Shown piece by piece: positions 26,714-35,411 of a stretch of DNA of 64,000 nucleotides. The notes under the pieces were generated by a model that was not told the origin of the DNA, did no database searches, and saw only the letters and a program-made list of their open reading frames with translations. Origin of the DNA: Mycolicibacterium litorale (GTDB taxonomy: Bacteria > Actinomycetota > Actinomycetes > Mycobacteriales > Mycobacteriaceae). Both the position numbers and the translations under genes were made by a program. Where the stretch lies: positions 3,782,001 to 3,846,000 of the forward strand of contig NZ_AP023287.1 in the NCBI RefSeq assembly GCF_014218295.1, read 5' to 3'. The stretch's first letter is position 1. Every line of letters begins with the position of its first letter.

Positions 26714-27892
26714 TCAGTAGCTCCTGGGTAGGCCGAGTACGTGGGATCCGAGGAAGTTGAGGATCATCTCCTGGCTGACCGGGGCGATCTTCATCAGCCG
26801 GGCCTCACGGAAGAACCGCGCGACGTGGTACTCCTCGGCGTACCCCATGCCCCCGTGGGTCTGCAGCGCGCGGTCGGCCGCGGTGAAACCGGCGTCGGCG
26901 CACAGATACTTGGCCGTATTGGCTTCGCGCCCACAGGATTTGCCGTTGTCGTAGAGCCAGGTGGCCTTGCGCAGCATGAGTTCGGCGGCGTCGAGGCGGG
27001 CCAGCGAGTCGGCGAGCGGGAATTGGATGCCCTGGTTCATGCCGATCGGGCGGTCGAAGACATGCCGGTCGGTGGCGTATTTGACGGCCTTGTCGAGGGC
27101 CACCCGGCCGATGCCGAGCGCCTCGGCGGCGATGAGCATGCGTTCGGGGTTGAGTCCGTCGAGGATGTAGAAGAAGCCCTTGCCCTCCTCGCCGACGCGG
27201 TCCTCCACGGGAATCCGCAGATCGTCGATGAACAGTTCGTTCGAGCTGACCGCGTTGCGGCCCATCTTGGGGATCGGGCGGATGTCGACGTGGGCGCGGT
27301 CGAGGTCGGTCATGAACAGCGTCATACCGTCGGTCTTCTTGGTCACCTCGTCGTAGGGGGTGGTGCGGGTGAGCAGCAGGATCTTCTCCGACTCCAGCGC
27401 CTTGGAGATCCACACCTTGCGGCCGTTGACGACGTAATGGTCACCGTCGCGCTTGGCGAACGTGGTGATGCGCGAGGTGTCCAGTCCCGCACCGGGTTCG
27501 GTGACACCGAAGCACACGTGCAGATCACCGCCGGCGATCCGCGGCAGCGTGCGGGCCTTGAGCTCCTCGGAGCCGTGCTTGACCACCGGGTGCATCCCGA
27601 AGATCGACATGTGGATGGAACTCGCCGCGTTCATCCCGCCGCCCGAGCGCGCCACCGCCTCGGCGAGCAGGGTGGCCTCGGTGATCCCGAGGCCGTGGCC
27701 GCCGTACTCCTCGGGGATCGTCATCCCCAGCCAGCCGCCCCCGGCGACGGCGTCGTAGAACTCGGTGGGGAATTCGTGGTTGGAGTCCTTCTCCATCCAG
27801 TACTGGTCGTCGAACCGCGCGGCGAGCTCGCTGACCGATTTGTAGATCAGCTGCTGGTCCTCGGTCAGCTCGAAGTTCATACCGCCCGACAC
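26714..27892 (-). CDS. Acyl-CoA dehydrogenase
   Basis: 392 residues. It shows VTEPGAGLDTSRITT, RKVWISKALESE, a Glu in GLNPERMLIAAE and LQTHGGMGYAEEYHVARFFREAR. The C-terminal VSQEMILNFLGSHVLG departs from the usual GTxE form, so the base is probably the PERM Glu as in isovaleryl-type enzymes. The GTG at 27892 has GAGGAG 7 bases ahead; an ATG four codons later is an alternative. First catabolic dehydrogenase of the leftward gene set. Confidence 0.88.
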   Translation of the reverse strand: MSGGMNFELTEDQQLIYKSVSELAARFDDQYWMEKDSNHEFPTEFYDAVAGGGWLGMTIPEEYGGHGLGITEATLLAEAVARSGGGMNAASSIHMSIFGMHPVVKHGSEELKARTLPRIAGGDLHVCFGVTEPGAGLDTSRITTFAKRDGDHYVVNGRKVWISKALESEKILLLTRTTPYDEVTKKTDGMTLFMTDLDRAHVDIRPIPKMGRNAVSSNELFIDDLRIPVEDRVGEEGKGFFYILDGLNPERMLIAAEALGIGRVALDKAVKYATDRHVFDRPIGMNQGIQFPLADSLARLDAAELMLRKATWLYDNGKSCGREANTAKYLCADAGFTAADRALQTHGGMGYAEEYHVARFFREARLMKIAPVSQEMILNFLGSHVLGLPRSY

Positions 27893-27981
27893 GTGAGTTC
27901 TCCTCTGCTCGTCACATCGCTTCGCGCACACAGCGTCACCGGTGCGGTCAACTCTGGCCGCACCGGTGCACCACCCGACTG

Positions 27982-29280
27982 TCAGTCGCGGGCGCCGCTG
28001 ACCGCCTTGGCGTTGGCCTGGAAATCGGCGAAGCTGCTCCCGCCCCGGTCCTTGTGGGCGCTCAGGGCGCGGATCGAGACGTCGTGTCCCTCAGCGGATT
28101 TACGCAGCGCGCCGACGGTGGCCTGCTCCTTGGGGATGTGCTTGAAGGGTTCGAAGTGGTACCAGCGCATCGCGTTCTCGTGGGTGATCTTGTTGATCTC
28201 CTCGTCGGTGACCTCGTAGGTCTCGAAGACGGCCATCAACTCCTCGGGTGCACCGGGCCACATCGAGTCGCTGTGCGGGTAGTCCATCTCCCAGCAGATG
28301 TTGTCGATGCCGATCATGTGCCGGTTCTTCACGCCGACGGGATCGGAGATGAAGCAGGTCAGGAAGTGCTCGCGGAACACCTCCGAGGGCAACTTGCCGC
28401 CGAAGTCCTGATGCGTCCACGTCGAGTGCATCTCATAGGTGCGGTCCACCCGGTCGAGGAAGTACGGAATCCACCCGGTGCCGCCCTCGGACAGCGCGAT
28501 CTTCAGCGTCGGGAACTCCTTGATCGGCGCCGACCACAGCAGATCCGCCGCGGCCTGCACGATGTTCATCGGCTGCAGCGTGATCATCACGTCCATCGGC
28601 GCATCCGGCGCGGTGATCGCGAGCTTGCCCGACGACCCGATGTGCACGTTCATGATCGTCTCGGTGTCGACCAGCGCCTGCCACAGCGGCCGCCAGTGCT
28701 CCAGATCGTGGAAGCTCGGGTACCCGAGCGTGGCCGGGTTCTCGGTGAAGGTCAGCGAGTGCACGCCCTTCTCCGCGACCCGGCGCACCTCCTTGGCGCA
28801 CAGTTCGGGATCCCAGATCGCCGGGATCGCCATCGGGATGAACCGCCCCGGATTGCTGCCGCACCACTCGTCGATGTGCCAGTCGTTGTAGGCCTGCACC
28901 AGGGCCAGCGAGAAGTCGGGGTCCTCGGTCGCGAAGAGGCGGGCCGCGAAACCCGGGAACGACGGGAAGTTCATGGTGGCGAGCACGCCGCCGGCGTTCA
29001 TGTCCTTGACCCGTTCGTTCGGGTCGTAGCAACCCTTACGGATCTCGTCGAGGCCCTGGGGCTCCAGGCCGTACTCCTCCTTCGGCCGGCCGGCCACCGC
29101 GTTCAGCGCGACGTTCGGGATCACGGTGTCGCGGAACTGCCAGGTGTCGGAGCCGTCGGGATTGTGCACCAGCCGAGGCGCATCGTTGACGTACTTCTCG
29201 GGCAGGTGGTTCTTGAACATGCCCGGCGGCTCGATGATGTGATCGTCCACGCTGATCAGAATCATGTCGTCGTGCTTCAC
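27982..29280 (-). CDS. Amidohydrolase 2 family protein (ACMSD-like TIM barrel)
   Basis: 432 residues. The N-terminal SVDDHIIEPPGMF is the D-x-H type metal motif of the amidohydrolase-2 family, with later histidines in NVHIGSSG and the catalytic Asp in WEMDYPHSDSMWP. Members decarboxylate or hydrolyse ring-derived acids and other cyclic metabolites. The GTG start has AAGGA upstream. It is the first gene of the leftward set and divergent from the Rieske operon. A paralogue of the same type is at 52212-53381, also in a catabolic operon. Confidence 0.85.
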   Translation of the reverse strand: MKHDDMILISVDDHIIEPPGMFKNHLPEKYVNDAPRLVHNPDGSDTWQFRDTVIPNVALNAVAGRPKEEYGLEPQGLDEIRKGCYDPNERVKDMNAGGVLATMNFPSFPGFAARLFATEDPDFSLALVQAYNDWHIDEWCGSNPGRFIPMAIPAIWDPELCAKEVRRVAEKGVHSLTFTENPATLGYPSFHDLEHWRPLWQALVDTETIMNVHIGSSGKLAITAPDAPMDVMITLQPMNIVQAAADLLWSAPIKEFPTLKIALSEGGTGWIPYFLDRVDRTYEMHSTWTHQDFGGKLPSEVFREHFLTCFISDPVGVKNRHMIGIDNICWEMDYPHSDSMWPGAPEELMAVFETYEVTDEEINKITHENAMRWYHFEPFKHIPKEQATVGALRKSAEGHDVSIRALSAHKDRGGSSFADFQANAKAVSGARD

Positions 29281-29478
29281 GGCGGTGTCCTTCCATTGGG
29301 GCGGGTTCCGTGCCCGAGCAGTTCTCCTGCCCAGAAAACTATCTTCTCACTGCAGGAGAATCAACGTCGTGGAACGATTACCGCAGTCTGCGCCATGTGA
29401 CGGCGCCCCGGCGCGACCCGGGGACCGCACCGCTCTATTGCCATCGCGCGCCCGGTGTGGAAACCTGTTAGGCAGAAA

Positions 29479-29495
29479 TGAGAACCTGATTCTCA
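29479..29495. promoter_or_regulatory. Putative TetR operator TGAGAA-N5-TTCTCA
   Basis: A perfect 6-5-6 palindrome (TGAGAACCTGATTCTCA) 19 bases before the first gene of the Rieske operon. Near-identical palindromes occur at 38568 and 57256. The rest of the 234-base gap 29281-29514 holds a looser everted pair TTCTC/GAGAA at 29344-29360 and no gene. Confidence 0.65.
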
Positions 29496-29514
29496 CCTTC
29501 GAGAGGAGAAGCCC

Positions 29515-30045
29515 GTGCGCCTGGCCCCGTTGCCGGCGGATCAGTGGGACGACGACGTCCGGCGCGCGCTGTCGGTGATGCTCCCCGAAGAGCGACTCAA
29601 CCCCGAAGCCGCAGGAAACCTGCTGGCCACACTGGCCCGGCACCCCAGCCTGACCCGTTCGTTCCTGCGCTTCAACGTCCACCTGCTGTTCCGGTCCACG
29701 CTGCCTGCCCGCCTGCGCGAACTGGTGATCCTGCGCGTCGCGCACCTGCTGGGGTCGGAGTACGAGTGGAACCATCACGTCGCCATGGGGCGCGAGGTCG
29801 GACTGACCGATGCGGCCATCGAGGGCGCGGCCGGCGGACACGGTGCCGACGCGCTCGACCAGGCGGTCCTCGACGCCGTCGACCAACTCCAGGAGAAGGC
29901 GAACATCTCCGATCAGACGTGGGACGAACTCAGCGCCCATCTCGACGAGCGCCAGCGCATGGATCTCGTCTTCACCATCGGCTGCTATGGCGCACTCGCC
30001 ATGGCCATCAACACATTCGGCGTAGAACCCGACCAGGAGGGGTAA
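29515..30045 (+). CDS. Carboxymuconolactone decarboxylase/AhpD-like protein
   Basis: 176 residues. The helical CMD core reads LPARLRELVILRVAHLLGSEYEWNHH, where AhpD-type redox members have a Cys pair. Here there is no CxxC, so a peroxidase role is not supported. A gamma-lactone decarboxylase-like or structural role remains open. The GTG has GGAG 6 bases ahead. It is the first gene of an operon with the Rieske oxygenase that starts 6 bases after its stop. The TGAGAA-N5-TTCTCA palindrome sits in its promoter. Confidence 0.82.
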   Translation: MRLAPLPADQWDDDVRRALSVMLPEERLNPEAAGNLLATLARHPSLTRSFLRFNVHLLFRSTLPARLRELVILRVAHLLGSEYEWNHHVAMGREVGLTDAAIEGAAGGHGADALDQAVLDAVDQLQEKANISDQTWDELSAHLDERQRMDLVFTIGCYGALAMAINTFGVEPDQEG

Positions 30046-30051
30046 CGAACC

Positions 30052-31380
30052 GTGGCACATTTTCCGAAGCCGGCCGCCGGTAGCTGGACCGAGAACTGGC
30101 CGGAACTCGGCACGGCGCCGGTCGACTACACGGACTCGATCGATCCCGAACAGTGGAAGCTCGAGCAACAGGCCATCTTCCGCAAGACCTGGCTCCACGT
30201 CGGGCGGGTGGAGCGACTGCCGAAGACGGGCAGCTACTTCACGCGCGAGATGCCGTCGGTCGGCGCGGGTACCTCCATCATCGTCAACAAGGACAAGGAC
30301 GGCACGATCCGTGCGTTCTACAACCTGTGCCGCCACCGCGGCAACAAGCTGGTCTGGAACGACTACCCCGGCGAGGAGGTCTCCGGGTCCTGCCGCCAGT
30401 TCACCTGCAAGTACCACGCCTGGCGTTACGCGCTCAACGGTGACCTCACGTTCATCCAGCAGGAGGACGAGTTCTTCGACGTCGACAAGGCCGACTACCC
30501 GCTCAAGCCGGTGCGGTGCGAGGTCTGGGAAGGCTTCATCTTCGTCAACTTCGACGACGACGCCGAGCCGTTGGAGGACTACCTCGGCGAATTCGGGCAG
30601 GGCCTGAAGGGCTACCCGTTCCACGAGATGACCGAGGTGTACAGCTACCGCGCCGAGATCAACTCGAACTGGAAGCTGTTCATCGACGCGTTCGTCGAGT
30701 TCTACCACGCACCGATCCTGCACATGAAGCAGGCGACGCCCGAAGAGGCGGCGAAACTCGCCAAGATCGGATTCGAGGCGCTGCACTACGACATCAAGGA
30801 CCAGCACTCGATGATCTCGTCCTGGGGTGGCATGAGCCCGCCCAAGGACCTCAACATGGTCAAGCCCATCGAGCGCATCCTGCACAGCGGGCTGTTCGGC
30901 CCGTGGGACCGCCCCGACATCAAGGGCATCCTGCCCGAGGAGCTGCCGCCCGCGGTCAACCCGGCGCGCCAGAAGACCTGGGGGCAGGACTCTTTCGAGT
31001 TCTTCCCGAACTTCACCCTGCTGCTGTGGGTGCCGGGCTGGTACCTGACCTACAACTACTGGCCCACCGATGTGGACAAGCACATCTTCGAGTGCAACCT
31101 GTACTTCGTCCCGCCGAAGAACACCCGCCAGCGGCTGGCGCAGGAACTGGCAGCGGTCACCTTCAAGGAGTACGCCCTGCAGGACGCCAACACCCTGGAG
31201 GCGACGCAGACCCAGATCGGTACCCGTGCGGTCACCGAGTTCCCGCTGTGCGACCAGGAGGTGCTGCTGCGCCACCTGCACCACACCGCGCACAAGTACG
31301 TCGACAGATACAAAGAGGAGCAGGCCGCCAAGGCGACTGCCGCCACGAACGGAAACGTCAGGAGTGCAGCACATGTCTGA
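30052..31380 (+). CDS. Rieske non-heme iron oxygenase, large (alpha) subunit
   Basis: 442 residues. The Rieske [2Fe-2S] ligands are C93 and H95 (CRH) and C119 and H122 (CKYH), with a longer than usual 23-residue gap. The mononuclear iron motif is E216-F-Y-H219-x4-H224. The bridging position, commonly Asp, is Glu here, as known for carnitine oxygenase-type enzymes. It would hydroxylate a ring or C-N bond with O2 and electrons from a reductase. No reductase or Rieske ferredoxin gene lies in this operon, so one must be supplied from elsewhere. Confidence 0.9.
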   Translation: MAHFPKPAAGSWTENWPELGTAPVDYTDSIDPEQWKLEQQAIFRKTWLHVGRVERLPKTGSYFTREMPSVGAGTSIIVNKDKDGTIRAFYNLCRHRGNKLVWNDYPGEEVSGSCRQFTCKYHAWRYALNGDLTFIQQEDEFFDVDKADYPLKPVRCEVWEGFIFVNFDDDAEPLEDYLGEFGQGLKGYPFHEMTEVYSYRAEINSNWKLFIDAFVEFYHAPILHMKQATPEEAAKLAKIGFEALHYDIKDQHSMISSWGGMSPPKDLNMVKPIERILHSGLFGPWDRPDIKGILPEELPPAVNPARQKTWGQDSFEFFPNFTLLLWVPGWYLTYNYWPTDVDKHIFECNLYFVPPKNTRQRLAQELAAVTFKEYALQDANTLEATQTQIGTRAVTEFPLCDQEVLLRHLHHTAHKYVDRYKEEQAAKATAATNGNVRSAAHV

Positions 31381-31717
31381 GACGCGGGAACGTCTGCTGC
31401 CGGAGGAGTTCGCCGATCTCGAGCGCTTCAGCGACTGGATCCTGCCCACCGAGCCGGAGCGGTACGCCAAGCGGCTGGCCTCCACGATGGAGGAGATGCA
31501 GGACCTCTACGACGTGGGGATGGCGCGGCTCGAGGACGTCATGGTCTACCTGGACGCCCGGTTCCCGCTGCACGACATGCCGGACGACGCCAAACGCCTC
31601 ATGCATCTGATGCAGTCGGTGGTGATGGTGTCGTTCCCGGTGGAGGTGTGGAAGCAGCCGCGTGTTCTGGACAGCGGCGCGGCCTGGGTCGAGATCGTCA
31701 GGGAGCCGGTGGTCTAG
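31373..31717 (+). CDS. Small conserved protein paired with the Rieske oxygenase
   Basis: 114 residues, acidic, with no membrane segment (ETRERLLPEEFADLERFSDWILPTEPERYAKRL). Its start lies 8 bases inside the Rieske gene, so translation is coupled. I do not recognise a domain. It is not the beta subunit of aromatic dioxygenases, which is longer and NTF2-like. A role as an accessory or assembly partner of the oxygenase is inferred only from gene order. Confidence 0.7.
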   Translation: MSETRERLLPEEFADLERFSDWILPTEPERYAKRLASTMEEMQDLYDVGMARLEDVMVYLDARFPLHDMPDDAKRLMHLMQSVVMVSFPVEVWKQPRVLDSGAAWVEIVREPVV

Positions 31718-31751
31718 GAGTGCACATCGCCTCTCCGACACCCCCGCCGAG

Positions 31752-31799
31752 ACTACGGTTTCTGACGAAAACCACCCGAAATCCGTCAACAACCGTAGT
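31752..31799. repeat. Interrupted 16-base inverted repeat in the leader of the metal hydrolase gene
   Basis: Left arm ACTACGGTTTCTGACG (31752-31767) and right arm CGTCAACAACCGTAGT (31784-31799) pair at 14 of 16 positions around a 16-base loop. Outer CCGACAC/GTGTCGG arms extend the possible stem. The structure ends 12 bases before an ATG. It could be a regulatory hairpin, an operator or a dispersed palindromic repeat. Confidence 0.65.
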
Positions 31800-31811
31800 G
31801 TCGGCGCGACC

Positions 31812-33038
31812 ATGCTGACCCTCAAGGCCGCGGGCCTGCTCGACGTCGACGCCGGGGAGATCGTCCGCCCCGGCGTCGTCACCGTCGACGGCGACCGCAT
31901 TGTCGCCATCGGCGCAGACGTGCCCGCCGACGCCGAGGTGATCGACCTCGGCGACTCGATCCTGCTGCCCGGTCTGATGGACATGGAGGTCAACCTCCTG
32001 ATGGGCGGACGCGGTGAGAATCCGGGTCTTTCGCAGGTCCAGGACGATCCGCCCACCCGGGTGCTGCGCGCGGTCGGCAATGCCCGCCGCACGCTGCGCG
32101 CCGGGTTCACCACCGTGCGCAACCTCGGCCTGTTCGTCAAGACGGGTGGTTACCTGCTCGACGTCGCGCTGGGCAAGGCGATCGACGCGGGCTGGATCGA
32201 CGGGCCGCGGATCGTGCCCGCCGGCCACGCGATCACGCCCACCGGCGGGCATCTCGATCCGACCATGTTCGCCGCGTTCATGCCCGGCGTCCTGGAACTC
32301 ACGATCGAGGAGGGCATCGCCAACGGCGTCGACGAGATCCGCAAGGCGGTGCGCTACCAGATCAAACACGGCGCCCAGCTGATCAAGGTGTGCTGCTCCG
32401 GCGGCGTGATGTCACTGACGGGAGAGGCCGGGGCGCAACACTATTCGGACGAGGAGCTGCGCGTCATCGTCGACGAGGCGCACCGGCGCGGGCTGCGAGT
32501 GGCCGCACACACCCACGGCGCCGAGGCCGTCAAACACGCCGTCGCCTGCGGGATCGACTGCATCGAACACGGTTTCCTCATGGACGACGAGGCGATCCAG
32601 ATGCTGGTCGACAACGACCGGTTCCTGGTGACCACCCGGCGGCTGGCCGAGTACATGGACGTGTCGAAGGCGCCGCCGGAGTTGCAGGCCAAGGCGGCCG
32701 AGATGTTCCCCAAGGCCCGAACGTCGATCAAGAAGGCCTACGAGGCCGGGGTGAAGATTGCCGTCGGCACCGACGCCCCCGCAATCCCCCACGGCCGCAA
32801 CGCCGACGAACTGGTGACGCTCGTCGACTGGGGGATGCCGCCCGCGGCGGTGCTGCGTGCGGCGACCGTGGTGGCGGCCGACCTGATCGACGTCACCGAC
32901 CGGGGCCGGCTGGCCGAGGGGCTGCTCGCCGACATCATCGCCGTACCGGGAGATCCGTTGTCCGACATCACGGTCACCCGGAACGTGAACTTCGTCATGA
33001 AAGGCGGAAAGGTCTTCAGGAATGACAGTGTCAACTAG
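31812..33038 (+). CDS. Metal-dependent hydrolase, amidohydrolase superfamily (imidazolonepropionase/prolidase-like), altered HxH
   Basis: 408 residues. Conserved landmarks of the superfamily are present: LLPGLMDM near residue 55, a Lys in HGAQLIKVCCSGG, histidines in VAAHTHG and CIEHGF, and the catalytic Asp in AVGTDAPAIPHG. The first metal motif D-x-H-x-H reads D-M-E-V-N, so both N-terminal histidine ligands are replaced (Glu, Asn). It may therefore use one metal or have a changed reaction. It is between the Rieske pair and an NTF2-like gene in the same direction; its stop lies beyond the next gene's start. Confidence 0.82.
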   Translation: MLTLKAAGLLDVDAGEIVRPGVVTVDGDRIVAIGADVPADAEVIDLGDSILLPGLMDMEVNLLMGGRGENPGLSQVQDDPPTRVLRAVGNARRTLRAGFTTVRNLGLFVKTGGYLLDVALGKAIDAGWIDGPRIVPAGHAITPTGGHLDPTMFAAFMPGVLELTIEEGIANGVDEIRKAVRYQIKHGAQLIKVCCSGGVMSLTGEAGAQHYSDEELRVIVDEAHRRGLRVAAHTHGAEAVKHAVACGIDCIEHGFLMDDEAIQMLVDNDRFLVTTRRLAEYMDVSKAPPELQAKAAEMFPKARTSIKKAYEAGVKIAVGTDAPAIPHGRNADELVTLVDWGMPPAAVLRAATVVAADLIDVTDRGRLAEGLLADIIAVPGDPLSDITVTRNVNFVMKGGKVFRNDSVN

Positions 33039-33468
33039 CACCTCGCGCACCACCGACCTCGTCGAGATCCAACAGCTGCTGGCGAAGTACGCCGTCACCA
33101 TCACCCAGGGCGATATCGACGGGCTGATCTCGGTGTTCACCCCCGACGGCACCTACAGCGCCTTCGGCTCCACCTACACGCTGGCGCGGTTCCCCGAACT
33201 CGTCGACGCCGCACCCAAGGGACTGTTCATGACCGGGACGTCGCTGGTGACGCTGGACCCAGACAACCCGGACAGGGCGACCGGCACCCAGCCGCTGTGC
33301 TTCATCGAGCACTCGAAACACGATATGCGCATCGGGTACTACAACGACACGTACGTGCGCACCGACGACGGTTGGCGCTTGCGCACGCGGGCCATGACGT
33401 TCATCCGGCGCAACGGCGACCATGACTCCGGTCGCCCCCACGCGATAGGAAGGCCCGAGGCGGGATGA
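33022..33468 (+). CDS. NTF2/SnoaL-like protein
   Basis: 148 residues with the cone-shaped NTF2 pattern: EIQQLLAKYAVTITQGDIDGLISVFTPDGTYSAFG at the start and YYNDTYVRTDDGWRLRTRAMTFI at the end. Such proteins act as small hydrolases, isomerases or dehydratases, or as oxygenase partners. It overlaps the metal hydrolase by 17 bases and the next acyl-CoA dehydrogenase by ATGA, so it is a fixed member of this operon. The exact reaction is unknown. Confidence 0.83.
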   Translation: MTVSTSTSRTTDLVEIQQLLAKYAVTITQGDIDGLISVFTPDGTYSAFGSTYTLARFPELVDAAPKGLFMTGTSLVTLDPDNPDRATGTQPLCFIEHSKHDMRIGYYNDTYVRTDDGWRLRTRAMTFIRRNGDHDSGRPHAIGRPEAG

Positions 33469-34592
33469 CCGATCTGATGGATCCGGCCGAGTTCCGCACC
33501 GCGCTGCGCAGCTGGCTGGACGAGAACTCGGACAAGGTCGAACCGCCGGACGACCATTCGCTGGAGGGCCACCTGCGCCAGTTCGCCCGGGTGCAGCGCG
33601 CGCTCTACGACGCCGGTTGGATGCGTTACGGCTGGCCCGAGCGCGCCGGCGGACTGGGCGGTCCGGCGATCCTGCGGGCGATCGTCGGCGAGGAGGTGGT
33701 CGGCCGCCGACTGGCCGAACCGGGGCCGTATTCGATGCTCGAGGTCCTCGCCCCGACGATGATCGACTATGCATCCGACGAACTGGCCGCCGAGATGGTA
33801 CCCAAACTGCTCAGCGGCGAAGAGCAGTGGTGTCAAGGGTTTTCGGAGCCGGGCGCGGGCAGCGACCTGGCGTCGCTGACGACCCGGGCGGCACAGCGCG
33901 GCGACGAGTGGGTGATCAACGGCCAGAAGGTGTGGACCAGTTTCGCCCAGTTCTCGCACCGCTGCATCCTGCTGACGCGCACCGGCGGCCCGGACATCCC
34001 CGACCACGAGGCGATCACCGCGTTCTTCGTCGACCTCGACACCCCGGGGATCACGGTGCGTCCCCTGCACACCATGCACGGCGTCGACGAATTCTGCGAG
34101 GTGTACTTCGACGACGTGGTGGTCGGCGCCGACCGCATGCTCGGCGAGCCCGGCGACGGGTGGCGGCTGGCGATGGACCTGCTGCCCTACGAGCGCTCCA
34201 CGTGCTTCTGGCAGCGGATCGCGTACCTGTACTCGCGGTTCGACGCACTGATCGGTGAGGTCAAGGGCATCGGGCAGGCGGTGGACGTCGAGATGGGCGA
34301 TGTCTACCTGGCGCTGCACACGCTGCGCTGCCGATCCCGGGCCACGCAACACCGGTTGGCCGACGGCCAGAAGCTCGGGCCCGACACGTCGATCGACAAG
34401 GTGCTGCTGGCCGGCGCCGAACAGTTGCTCTACGACACCGCGCGGGATCTGCTGCCCGGCGCCGTCGAACTCGAGGACACCGAATGGCGGACCGAGTACC
34501 TGTACTCGCGGGCCGCGACCATCTACGGCGGCACCGCCGAGGTGCAGCGCAACATCATCGCCCGCCGCCTGCTCGACCTCGGGAAGGAGTGA
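33465..34592 (+). CDS. Acyl-CoA dehydrogenase, larger subunit of a probable heteromeric pair
   Basis: 375 residues. FSEPGAGSDLASLTTRA and GQKVWTSFAQFSHR give the FAD/substrate region, and TIYGGTAEVQRNIIARRLLDLG the C-terminus. The usual catalytic Glu position is Gly (YGGT). It is followed after 2 bases by a shorter dehydrogenase-like gene. The arrangement is that of mycobacterial heteromeric acyl-CoA dehydrogenases (ChsE1-ChsE2 type), where two different chains build one active site. It overlaps the NTF2-like gene by ATGA. Confidence 0.88.
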   Translation: MTDLMDPAEFRTALRSWLDENSDKVEPPDDHSLEGHLRQFARVQRALYDAGWMRYGWPERAGGLGGPAILRAIVGEEVVGRRLAEPGPYSMLEVLAPTMIDYASDELAAEMVPKLLSGEEQWCQGFSEPGAGSDLASLTTRAAQRGDEWVINGQKVWTSFAQFSHRCILLTRTGGPDIPDHEAITAFFVDLDTPGITVRPLHTMHGVDEFCEVYFDDVVVGADRMLGEPGDGWRLAMDLLPYERSTCFWQRIAYLYSRFDALIGEVKGIGQAVDVEMGDVYLALHTLRCRSRATQHRLADGQKLGPDTSIDKVLLAGAEQLLYDTARDLLPGAVELEDTEWRTEYLYSRAATIYGGTAEVQRNIIARRLLDLGKE

Positions 34593-34594
34593 TC

Positions 34595-35395
34595 GTGGAC
34601 CGGCAGTCCCTGGACATGCTCGAAGCGTCACTGCGCAAGACCATGTTGTCGGCGTCGGGCCCTGAGCTCGACGCCGCCCTCACCGAACTCGGCTGGGCCG
34701 AGATGCTGACCGACATGCCGGATGCGGCCGTCCCGCTGGTGTTCCGGCTGCTTGGCGAAACCGGTTCGCACGCTTCGGTTCTCGTCGACGTGGTGTTGCA
34801 CGCGACCGGTAACACGATCGGCGACACCGTCGAACTGCCGTTGCCCTATGCGGGCAACCAGTGGGTGGTGTGGGACCGGATCAGCGCCGAGAGCGTGGAC
34901 CCGACACTGGGCGGGCTGCCGCTGCGCCGCGAGGAGGAGGGCTATCCGATCCGGGTGGCCGAGGCGCGCGTCGCGGTCGGCTGGTGGCTGGTCGGGTCGG
35001 CCAGGGCGATGCTGAACCTGGCGTGCCGGCATGCGCGGGACCGGGTGCAGTTCGGCAGGCCGATCGCGCAGTTCCAGGCGGTGCGGCACCGGTTGGCCGA
35101 GACGCTGGTGGCCATCGAGGGCGCCGAGGCGACGCTGACGCTGCCCGGATCCGACAATCCCGATCTCACCGCGCTGCTGGCGAAGGCCGCGGCGGGTAAG
35201 GCGGCTCTGACGGCGGCGAAGAACTGTCAGCAGGTGCTGGCCGGGATCGGGTTCACCGCCGAGCACGAACTGCACGTCCACGTGAAGCGGGCGCTGGTGC
35301 TCGACGGATTGCTCGGGAGCTCCAGGGAACTGGCCCGCAGGGCCGGAGCGGGGCTGCGGGCTCGCGGCTCGGCGCCCCGGCTGGTGAACCTGTAG
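34595..35395 (+). CDS. Short acyl-CoA dehydrogenase-like subunit
   Basis: 266 residues against ~380 for the family. The N-terminal helical domain and the middle beta-domain are much reduced. The C-terminal four-helix domain is clear: RHARDRVQFGRPIAQFQAVRHRLAE, then LLAKAAAGKAALTAAKNCQQVLAGIGFTAEHELH. The GTG at 34595 has AAGGAG upstream. It probably forms a heterocomplex with the preceding gene product. Alone it is unlikely to bind FAD fully. Last gene of the Rieske operon. Confidence 0.83.
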   Translation: MDRQSLDMLEASLRKTMLSASGPELDAALTELGWAEMLTDMPDAAVPLVFRLLGETGSHASVLVDVVLHATGNTIGDTVELPLPYAGNQWVVWDRISAESVDPTLGGLPLRREEEGYPIRVAEARVAVGWWLVGSARAMLNLACRHARDRVQFGRPIAQFQAVRHRLAETLVAIEGAEATLTLPGSDNPDLTALLAKAAAGKAALTAAKNCQQVLAGIGFTAEHELHVHVKRALVLDGLLGSSRELARRAGAGLRARGSAPRLVNL

Positions 35396-35411
35396 CGGTC
35401 GCCTCGTCTGC

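Noticed and set aside
29344..29360. TTCTC-N7-GAGAA pair as a second operator of the Rieske operon
   Set aside because: The half-sites are in the everted order with a different spacing from the three good palindromes. It was kept only as a remark.
29347..31485. Long leftward open frame opposite the Rieske operon
   Set aside because: Antisense shadow. The rightward genes have Rieske and iron motifs and proper ribosome-binding sites.
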